Source of the DNA: Zingiber officinale
Taxonomy: Eukaryota; Streptophyta; Magnoliopsida; Zingiberales; Zingiberaceae
Assembly: GCF_018446385.1 (NCBI RefSeq)
Contig: NC_055990.1
Coordinates: 23,565,058 to 23,629,057 of the forward strand
Length of the DNA: 64,000 nt
Direction: 5' to 3'
The notes below the pieces were generated by a model, which saw only the letters and a program-made list of their open reading frames with translations, was not told where the DNA came from and searched no databases. A program made the position numbers and the translations under genes. Shown in pieces: positions 55,046-64,000 of the stretch. Numbering within the stretch: the stretch's first letter is position 1; each line of letters starts with the position of its first letter.

Positions 55046-56110
55046 AATAATGACGATGGGGATAAATCTTCTAAAGAGGAAGGGAAGGGAATCCCCTTTC
55101 TTCTTCACAATCTCCGCTAATGGAGGCTTCTTAGCTTGACGTCGATGGCTTGAGGATGAAAAGGAGGAGGTGGGGAATCCCCACACCTTCGCTATGAATG
55201 GATGTTGTGGTTGAAAGTGGATGGCCGCTGGCCCTCGGTGGATTGCTGGATTAGAGTCAAGCCCGTGAGGTGGAGATGGCGATATAGGAGAGCTCCAATC
55301 TGTCAGCCATGCCTCCTCCCCCCTCAATCTCCATTGTAGCTTCTCTTAGAATCAGACGACTTCAGATCTAAGTGAACGGATAGAATCACTCCAGATTTGA
55401 ATGGATGAACAAGATAGCTCCACATTTAAATGGATGAATAGGATCAATCCTGAACCAAACTCCTTTCAAATTGGACTTCCCCCTTTTACCCTAGCCTCAA
55501 ACTCAAGTTGGATTGATTCGACTCGAGTCCATGGTTCACCTTGGTCTCCTACTACATCATATTCACAACTTTAGACATAATGTCATGAATGTAAGAGAAA
55601 TTGCATCAAAAATCCAAAATAAATTTCAACTAGTAAACTAATATATGAATGTGAATTTAAACATACGAGCGGATCAAAACATATAAGAGTCAAAATTTTA
55701 TATCAAAATGTTGGTTATCAGACATCTTAAGTGGCATGTAGGGGGGCAATGTGTTCCAATGCCTTGACCTTCTATGGTGGCTGATATTTTGCCTTACCAA
55801 AGGTTTAAGCAATTGTTTTCTACTTGTTAGTTTTTAGTCGTTGACCAATGTTGACAAATTTCTTGATTCATCCAAGAAACTCGGTGTAGTTGGAGGAGGT
55901 CTCTACAATAGGGAATTGGAAGAACTCCCCCTCCTAGAGGCCTTAAGAGAAGACATTGGTCAATACCTCAGGAGTAGTAAAAGGTATTTCTAGCATTGTG
56001 TGAGTGAAGTGTTGGATATATTTCCAAAGAAACTCAAGTCCCTATTGCTTCTAGTGGTCTTCTAGTATTTGTTGCTATTGGAGAAATAGTATAGAAATGC
56101 CAACCTGAAG
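55046..56110. other. Spacer, no recognisable gene
   Basis: Contains a 101-codon - frame (55022-55327) of proline/serine-rich composition that overlaps the LTR edge and has no family resemblance. It is probably chance. Confidence 0.5.
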
Positions 56111-56149
56111 TTCTTAAAAGGTTGAATGTTGTTGTGCTTCAACATATGG

Positions 56150-56260
56150 AACCCTACTTTTCAGTCCAAATAAAATTGTTAAGAACACTCGACACTTCAC
56201 TCTATTTGAGTATTGATACAAGAGGGCGGTGTTATCGAATTGGCACAGGAGAACTAACTC
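56150..56260 (-). pseudogene. Short Ty3/gypsy Gag fragment
   Basis: On the - strand FDNTALLYQYSNRVKCRVFL closely matches the Gag of the full-length Tat element in this window (FDNTATLHQYTNGVKCRVFL near 18920-18990). It is a scrap of a related Tat copy. Confidence 0.65.
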
Positions 56261-56799
56261 CATTGTTGTTGTGAATAGTTGGGTTTGCTGCGCTACAGTG
56301 AGGGGCCCTATCACTGTCTCCAAGTTGTTGGGTAGGGTTTGGTCATGTCTAGACTCAAGGTCTTTTGACTTATCATCACCATCTCAATATTATCTTCGCT
56401 CAATTCATTTGATTTCCCACCAACGACAAAAACAATGAAGTTGAAATCTGCTAGTGCGTTCTAATAAAGGATGATTAAGTAGATTTGATTAAAAATTATT
56501 TGAACAAATAAATTATATCATTTTGAAGTTCCGTCAAGATGAGTCAATTATAACAATTGGACCCAATCTTGACGCATGCTCGACACGACGTGAGGAAAGT
56601 TTGGTTGAGCTTGAATTTGAGTTGTGTTATGGTATGATGATAAAAGATGAATATATTTATTGTTAGTATTCCAATCAATCCAATTCGGAGGAGAATTGTG
56701 TCGTGACACGACATGCCATGATGTATGATGTTTGAATTATACCATCCCCAAACAGCCCCATCAAAAGAAACATTAAACTTCAATTTGGGCCTTCACACT

Positions 56800-58303
56800 T
56801 CACCTGAGAGAGGCCCAGAACTTCCCCTTGTCGAACCCATTCTTGCAGCAGTTGAAGTCCTCGATCGCCTGCTCGATCTCCGCCTGCGTGTTCATCACGA
56901 ACGGTCCGTACTGCACCACAGGTTCCATCAACGGCTGCCCGCCCAAGAGTACGAACCTCAGCGGCTTCGCTGCCCTGTTCCACACCTCCACCCCGTCGCC
57001 GGGGCTCAGCACCAGCGCGTGGTGGCTCCCCGCCGCCGCCGCGCTCGGCTCCCCGAACACACCCTCGCCTTCCACGATGTAGACGAAGGCGCTCCATGAC
57101 TCCGGGATCCGCTGCTGGACTTGGGATCCGGGGCTTAAGGTGAAATCGAGGTACATTGTCGGAGTCTGGGTGTAGACCGGCGACTGGACGCCGAAGGATT
57201 CTCCGGCAATGATGCGGACGGTAACGCCCTCTCGCTTCACTTCGCTTATGTCTTCTCTTTTTAGCTCTTGGTATCTCGGTTCCATCCTTGAGGGGAATAG
57301 GCGCAACAGTTAGCTTCCATTGGGAAATTTTTTTTTCGAGATTTATTGGAAACTGGGCCAGATTGGTCTGGTTGCTCGTTTCTATTAGGAACATTTTTCG
57401 TGTTTATTCAAAAGATGAAGAATTTGAGAGGACTAGAGTGGTGATTACATTTTGTTTTTGGAGGAGAGATTGATCCATAGCTGCAACCCTTTGTTCTCTC
57501 CAGGCGCAGCAGGCATTTCTGAGTGAATAATTCCTTTACCAGCAGTCATCCACTGAGGAAATTAGAAGTCATGACCCATCAAATGCAGTACGGAGGTGAA
57601 CTGATGAAATATTATTATTCAATAAGCTCGAGGAGTGATGATCATCAATAGTACCTGCAGATCTCCAGCTCTGATGGTGCCTTTATGCCCTGCAAAATCC
57701 TGGTGAGTGAAGGCTCCCTGAATTCCATGATTTATGTACCATGTTATACTTCTTTGCTAAATTGTTCATCTTTTCTATGTGATACATACTAGCAAGTTAA
57801 TTTATTACCTCCAGCATATAAGTGACGGTCTCAAAACCTGCCATTGAATGGATAGATTGAGAAACTTAAAACTAATGGATTTACACCAAATCGGGAACTG
57901 AATGAACAGATAGACAAACCTCTATGAGGATGATCAGGAAACCCAGCTGGTGCAGATACTGATGTGGAATAGTAAAAGGAAAAATTGAATTATCCATCAC
58001 TAATACAATGCAGTGGGGTTATATTAGGATAGAGAGGTTAATTACTTACCTGAAAACTCATCCAGCATTAGAAATGGATCCAAGTTTTTTAGTTCTCCCC
58101 TGCACAAGATCAATTTCCAAGTGTGAATCATGTTAGTTGAATCCTCTGTTTAAGAAAGGATTAAGAAAATAGTGACTGATAAGAAATCACCTTCCAATGC
58201 TCCTCCTAACAATGGCTCCATTGCCCTCATGTTGGGGCCTTGCGAGCACCTTCTTGATCACATATCTAGGATTCTGAAAGCTTTGAGTTTCATCATCTCC
58301 CAT
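56800..58303 (-). CDS. Pirin-like protein (7 exons, 294 aa)
   Basis: Exons on the - strand: 58303-58191, 58099-58050, 57958-57920, 57837-57809, 57717-57655, 57552-57449 and 57286-56800. They join in phase with GT-AG introns to 295 codons including stop, the usual plant pirin length. Pirins are two-domain cupins with an N-terminal iron site; its four ligands are present: His64 and His66 (DHPHRGFETVTYMLE), His108 and Glu110 (TAGKGIIHSE). The C-terminal cupin carries SPVYTQTPTMYLDFTL and EPVVQYGPFVMNTQAEI. Plant pirins act with G-protein alpha in ABA, light and seed responses and some show quercetinase-type activity; which applies here is unknown. The ATG at 58303 is chosen because a TATA box lies just upstream, which excludes the ATGs near 58468. 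The last exon is strongly GC-rich. Confidence 0.92.
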
Positions 58304-58426
58304 GGCACTCTTATACCGACTTTTGATGAACCAGTACCTCTTGGCTTTGGGATGACAAAAGAGAGGAGGAAAACAGGCTATGCTGGTGGTTTGTTTGATC
58401 ATTGAGGATCTAAATAGAGTACTGTA

Positions 58427-58433
58427 ATTTATA
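58427..58433 (-). promoter_or_regulatory. TATA box of the pirin gene
   Basis: CTCCTCTATAAATTACAG on the - strand, about 125 bp before the ATG at 58303. It decides the start codon against the upstream in-frame ATGs. Confidence 0.6.
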
Positions 58434-58469
58434 GAGGAGCAACAAGAGCTCATAATGCTCATCATCATG

Positions 58470-60550
58470 ATCCAATTGAGTTGTAAGGGTTATTAGCAAA
58501 GACCTTTTGGCTGGTCTATATTTTTGGAGCAGACGAATGTTTATCTAAATAGATTTACATTTGTGTAGTTTTAGTACAACACATGAGGTGGGTATCATGA
58601 GATGAGAGAATTTTGACTGGACTTCTCATTTCCCACAAGAAAATACATCTGGCAGATGGTGGATTAGAATGGGCGTTGGAAAAAACAAAACTTTCAAGGT
58701 CTCACTAAAATTTACAGGAATTAATAATTAGTTCCATGATTATCACTAAACTCACGATGTCATCCTTACGTGAACATGATATGTGAGCATCCCTCATTGA
58801 CTTTTTCAACTTGTGTAAATGGAAGGAAATGTATTAGGGGGGACAGAAAAGTTTCAAACATAAAATTCTGATGTGCTAGAGTTAGTGATGATGATGGTGG
58901 GGGTTGGTTTGGTTTTAGAACTCAAAAAAGTCAATAAAAAAAATGCAGGACAACTACTGGAAAAACATTTTGCAATAGAATATATATATTTGGATCCTTT
59001 GGTCTCTTTTCTCTGCTCTCTCTTTATTCCTTTCATTTCTGTTTTCCTTTATGCTTGTGCATCTCATGCCTCCTGGATTGCATCTCTTGCAGGTCTTACA
59101 TCGCTTTTTCTTGAATAAACAAGTAGTTACCATCGGGAACAAATGGACGGCAACTTCATTAAAAAACCACTAGAAGATGGCTGGATTTTGATGTTAAAAA
59201 AATAAAAAAAATCGATATTTCTTATCCTCTAGGAAGGCTAGCTTGGAAAGATTGATTGACTAAAATTTCAGGTTAGTCTCCTTCAAACATTTGGCTATAT
59301 TCAACAATAAATTTCATTTCTAATTACTCAAGTTTAATGATAGAGCATTACTATTTCAGTATTACATGGAGCCAATTTTTTTTTTAAAAATATATTACCA
59401 AATAATTCCACATATTAAAAAAATATATATACATCATCCATGATGTAGCTTCAGCATCATGATAGTTTTCTACAAATATTTGATAGTTTTCTGCAAATAT
59501 ACATCATCCATGATGTAACATCTGGTATCGACCTTGACTTTCAATTAGTTATTCTACAAATCAGAGTCTACCACATACGGCTAGATAATGTTTCATTTTA
59601 AAACATGATTGATATAGATAAAATTTAAAAGTAACATTTTACGATATGAAGATATAAATAAACAATGCAAATTGAAAAAAAAAATAAGAAGATTTTTTTA
59701 ATAACTTGTTATCATATAATTTAATTTCTTGTATAGTTTCAATAATTTTAAATTATGTAAAGTTATTTTTAAATATATAATCAGTTTTATGATATCTTAT
59801 ATTACTTTTTTTTAATCAATAACACATGCTTGTTGCAGAAGGCACTAGTGTGTAAATGCGTGATTTAGTTTTTTTTCTTATCCTTTTCATGAATTATAGT
59901 AGACCTTCATGGTTGCACTTGCTACATAGTGTTGAGCACCACTAGAGAATGGACAAGTTGATCTTATCACAGAATGGTTGTGTTGTATACTCCACTCTGC
60001 ACCATCTTTATTGCTCATGTTTTGGTGGCCATAGAACGTAATGGAGATAGGCAGTCTACCACTTACATTTTCGTAATGCTTGCGTATTCGATTGTCAATT
60101 TGGATATATCCAAATCGCTAGTAATTAGTTTATGCGTCTTTGATTTATGCTTGTAACATTCTTTCTCTCCATGGTCTGTGATACACTGTAATATGTTTGG
60201 TGATACGGTGATGCACTATGTAGTATGTTTGATAATAAGAAATAAAATAATTTTCCTCAAAGCATAGAATACAGAATAATATAATAAGAATAGATATTTT
60301 TCAATTTGATGCATGAAAATGAATGGTAGATTTGATATAGTAATAGCCAAGAATAAATTGGGAGAGAATAGTAGTTCATAAAAATTGATGTTTCATGCGA
60401 ATTATACAATAAAACAATTATTTCATAAGAACTCAAAAGAATGAAATAACTATACCTACAAATTAAAAATATATTAAAAAAACATATATAAAATTTAAAA
60501 GAAAACTAATCTCCTTTGTTTTCCAATAAACATATTACAATTGCATCAAA
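58470..60550. other. Spacer upstream of the pirin gene
   Basis: AT-rich; only chance frames. TACATCATCCATGATGTA occurs twice (about 59430 and 59497), a short repeated palindrome-like sequence. No gene was recognised. Confidence 0.5.
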
Positions 60551-60559
60551 ATCTACTCA

Positions 60560-62100
60560 TTTTCAGAGATTTAACATGACTGTTGAATGCATCTTTGGCA
60601 TAGGCTTTGTGATGGGATTTGTAACAATTTTGTAAAAATATATGTATTTGATGTTAACTTCCGTTTGTGTAACTATGTCTATAACAAAGTTGTATTTGGT
60701 ACTTATGTGTTTGGTTTTCGAGTGATACTTGAGGTCTTTAGTGAATGCAATTAGAGCCACAATTCAACGATGCGTTTGTTGAAACCTATGAGACTCAAAT
60801 TCTTTTAAACCAACTAGATTCTTGCACAATTATTGAAAATTCTACAAATTCAACTTTCATTGGCTATAAGGATCATACGCCACCAAATCAATCCATTGTT
60901 TAGTAAGAAAACATAATTGGAAGATAATTTTTTTCTCATCGATATTGAACCATATCAATATAGCTTATGCAACGTAGAGCATCCCCTTAATAGCACAATG
61001 AAGTCTACAGTGTTATTAGAATACCTCTGTGTAAAATACCTCTATCATTTTGACGACTTTCCAATGAGTTTCTCTTGAATCAGATTAATATTTATTTATC
61101 TAGCTTAGTACACATTATTGCATACATTGGGCCTTCAACAATATTACTATTATGACATTTTGTTTTACTTAGGTTTAGGTTTAGACCTTTTGCAACAAGG
61201 ACACCAATGGGTTTACAATCTTGCAGGTGGAATCTTTTGAGAATTTTCTTGAAGTATATCTCTTGCAAAAGAGGTAACACCTTGGAACAATCCTTCTTGA
61301 TTTTTTACACCAAGTATGCAAGTTTCTTTGCTCACATCCATGATCTCAAAATAGAGAACTACCAATTTTTAATGACTAATAAATACTCCTAGTTATTTCC
61401 CACCAATAGTATGCCATCCACATAAAATGATAGAATCACAAATTTATTTTTGGATCTTTTGATATACAGTGGTTGTTATCAGTGATGCTAAAATTATATA
61501 AAAGAATAGTTTAATGAAATTTATCACTGTTTAAAAGGTTGTTTAAGATCATAAATCAATCTTAGGCTTTGGTTTCTTGACCTTTAACAACAAAGCAAAA
61601 ATTATTCAAAGTTGATTTCTTCTTCCAATTCATTTCAAGAAACAATTATTACATCTAAACTTGCAGCTATAACTAGAATCTAGTGTATCGAGGTGAGTTT
61701 TACAATAGAAAAACAATCATCTTATCATAATCAATACCCACTTGTTGTTTAAACCTCTTGGATCTGTATCATCTGATTGAACTATCAATTTTATTATTGA
61801 TTTTAATAACCCATTCTTTTTCCCTATTACGTTGTGTCCTTTTAGGAGATCAATTAATTTTCAAATATTGATTGATCTCGTTGAATCCATCTTTTCTTCC
61901 ATTGTTTTTATCCACGTTTCTTTAGGGAGGCAAGTAAGAGCATCTTTAATAGATCTTGGCTCTTTTTCATCTTGCATTATAATCCTGAAAGTTTCCTTTT
62001 CTATTAAAAGACAACCTTTCGGTATAGTTCCGCGGTTGCTACACATGACTTTGTGATTCTATATCACCATTTGTCTTGCTCCACTTGGATGAGATACTTG
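60560..62100 (-). pseudogene. Ty1/copia pol remnant, - strand
   Basis: From 62046 downwards on the - strand: IKDALTCLPKETWIKTMEEKMDS (the start of RT) at 61950-61870, then LLQEIYFKKILKRFHLQDCKPI near 61270-61200 and MYAIMCTKLDK near 61125 (RT end), then TKHISTKYNFVID, TEVNIKYI and NPITKPMP (RNase H end) at 60720-60590. The order and orientation are those of copia, but frames are heavily broken and central RT blocks are unreadable. LTRs were not identified. Confidence 0.75.
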
Positions 62101-62592
62101 ATGGTGCATCAAATACTTGCATTAAATAATTTGTAGAAATCAAATCATTTTAATCCTTAATCCCATAAAGAAATAATGTTTGATTTATCTTGCCCTTGGA
62201 TGGAAACTAATTTTGCAATAGAGTGCTTTAGTCCACAACTCATGCATTGATTGGAATTCACCTCTAGTCAATTGGCATATTAACTATGATCAATTTAAGT
62301 TTGAGTTCGCCTATGTTAAGATCTACCCTTGTCTAGGTATATTTACTCTCAACACGGCGAACATTAAGAAACCAAAGTGGCAAACTAGAATACAAATAAA
62401 CTATGTATCCAATCCAATGCCAATGTTGGTTAAACTTAACGTAGAAAGAAGAAATCAAATCTGAGTTGCCTAATGCCGATTACTCCGATGAAAGATCGTC
62501 AATGCTTGCATGTGTCGACGGTGTAAGGAGATCACCGGCATTAGAAAGTTATTTTTTATTCACAGCTTGAGGATCCATGAGATGGAGATAAT

Positions 62593-62620
62593 AGGGAGAG
62601 GGAGAGGGAGAGGGAGAGGC
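62593..62620. repeat. (GGGAGA)n short tandem repeat
   Basis: About four and a half GGGAGA units. Confidence 0.9.
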
Positions 62621-62829
62621 CTAAAATCTTGTTGGACATGGCTACACCATATCCATTATGCCTTTGATGCATTGGTTGGCAATATTGATTGTTTTAAATG
62701 ACATTTGACCCAACAGCCTTTTCTGTAAATTATGAGTAAAATACATGCACTCGAGACCCACACGCTCTCTAAACTTTAATTTCTAATCTCAAATCTCAAG
62801 GGCTTTGTAATGTCGGCCTAAAAATTAAG

Positions 62830-63400
62830 ACGGTAAATAAGTCAAGTCAAGTTGTGTAATGTTTAAGCTTATTTGATAAAGTAATCGAGCCAATCGAGCT
62901 TAAAATGAATCAAACCGTTAACATGATTGTTCAAGTTTGGTTTGATTTCTTTTTTATAAGCTTGAGTTTAGTTCGTTTAAATGTTATCGAATTCATAATT
63001 CAAGCTTTTTTGATTATTTAAATTTTTTACATTTTAAGTTTGTTTGATTAGTTATTGAGTTTGATAATATAAATTTATTTGTTCATTTTGAAAGTTTATT
63101 TATTTAGTAGGTTGATAAGAGTTTTATTGATGAACATGGTTCATAAACATTATTCACAAATGTTGTTTATGAATATATTCATGAATATTATTTACGAACG
63201 TTAATAAGCTGAATACATGTGTTCAAATTTGTTCGTTTAGTTAAACGAGTTGTTCAAGCTTATTCATTTAATTAATCTTGTGTATATTAAATGAACATAA
63301 ACAAGCTCTTACTAAGTCGAACGTCAAGTTTGTTCATGAACCTTCGGTTCATTTACCGGCTTATAAAAAACCGAGTGCCATCTCTGTCATAGTATGTTAA
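62830..63400. repeat. AT-rich region with GTTCA/TGAAC inverted motifs
   Basis: Many copies of GTTCAT, TGAACA, CAAGCTTATT and AAACGAG in both orientations, typical of a non-autonomous DNA element, but no terminal repeats or target duplications could be set. The class is unknown. Confidence 0.35.
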
Positions 63401-64000
63401 TTTAACATTTTGAGGTTTGATTTGGCAAAATTTTCAAAAATGGTACTCAAAAGTTAAGAATTTTTTTCTTAAAGGTTGTTTTCTAACCTAGACACCTCAC
63501 TCCTCGTCTCCTCCTTTGGCAAAAAATTCAATTTCAGTACCAAAGTCTAGGTGAAGGTTCTCTAACCTTTCAAACTCTCCCTTTGGTATTTGTTCGAAAC
63601 TCAACCTTGAGTTTTTCACTTCAGAAAGATGGGTTCGTGGCCCTTGCTCCAACACTCTTTTTCTTGTCATTGCACGTGACTTTAAGGTGGATCTCTCCCT
63701 TAAAGTATACTTCCCTACACTTATTGGTATTGAAAGTCTTCTTCTTTTAGAAGAACTAAGGACCTCCCCTTTGGTTATTACACTAATAATTTTCTAGAGT
63801 TCCTGAACCTTTAAGAAATTTCAACTTTTATATTATGAGGTTAAACGTTCAAAAATGAATCTTGACATCCCCTCAATTCTTCATACTCTCATTTTGATTT
63901 ATTACTAAGAATTTCTCCCTTTGAATATTTAATCAAGCATATCAGAGAGTTAGAGATAACGAGATAAATGACTATCTAATAGTAACAATAGGCAACTGAA
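63401..64000. other. Spacer, nothing recognised
   Basis: No reading frame, RNA gene or element signature was seen up to the window end. Confidence 0.5.

Noticed and set aside
58304..58468. Upstream in-frame ATGs extending the pirin N-terminus
   Set aside because: They lie at or upstream of the TATA box at 58427-58433, and the extension has no pirin similarity.

Overview
This window is nuclear DNA of a flowering plant. It has spliced genes with GT-AG introns, long AT-rich spacers, AT and TTA microsatellites, and most of its length is transposable elements. The GC-rich last exon of the pirin gene beside AT-rich upstream exons suggests a monocot, but the species cannot be named from sequence alone. 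Two host genes look intact: an ARID-HMG DNA-binding protein gene of the HMGB15 type (+ strand, 30596-36027, six exons, 427 codons) and a pirin-like gene (- strand, 56800-58303, seven exons, 294 codons). All other coding signals come from mobile elements or from an integrated virus.

Layout. 1-2600: a decayed LINE, the 3' end of a Ty1/copia element and an exact 3 x 75 bp tandem repeat. 2600-10380: AT-rich spacer with two related GC-rich minisatellites, a CACTA-like end, a tRNA-derived SINE with perfect 18-bp target duplications, a 966-bp Tourist-like MITE and a second SINE. 10381-17736: an endogenous pararetrovirus (Caulimoviridae) of about 7.2 kb with a TA dinucleotide tract on each side. It holds the end of a putative movement protein, coat-protein/protease, reverse transcriptase/RNase H, a transactivator/viroplasmin frame and a promoter/leader region. 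All frames except coat-protein/protease are broken or truncated. 17737-29380: an 11.6-kb Ty3/gypsy element of the Tat type inserted in the right TA tract (target duplication ATATA). Its two LTRs are nearly identical. It has gag-pol with two RNase H domains, about 24 copies of a 58-bp tandem repeat, and a multi-exon antisense reading frame before the 3' LTR.

29381-36300 holds the ARID-HMG gene. 37600-38900 holds degenerate minisatellites. 38928-49040 is a hAT transposon remnant (transposase on the - strand) broken by a copia element (39068-45616, TSD AGATA), which itself carries a solo LTR (40044-41986, TSD CTTGC), and by a second solo LTR (46823-48656, TSD AATAC). 49142-55040 is an old, mostly coding-free copia element (TSD TGATC) containing a nested gag-only element on the - strand. 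56800-58303 is the pirin gene. 60560-62100 is a - strand copia remnant. The rest is AT-rich spacer.

Insertion order, read from target duplications: the pararetrovirus lies in a TA microsatellite and the Tat element then inserted in the TA tract on its right, so the viral copy is older than the Tat copy. In the hAT region the order is hAT, then copia and one solo LTR inside hAT, and the other solo LTR inside copia. The most noteworthy items are the TA-flanked pararetrovirus with a separate transactivator frame and paired TGACG palindromes, and the intron-containing antisense gene in the Tat element.
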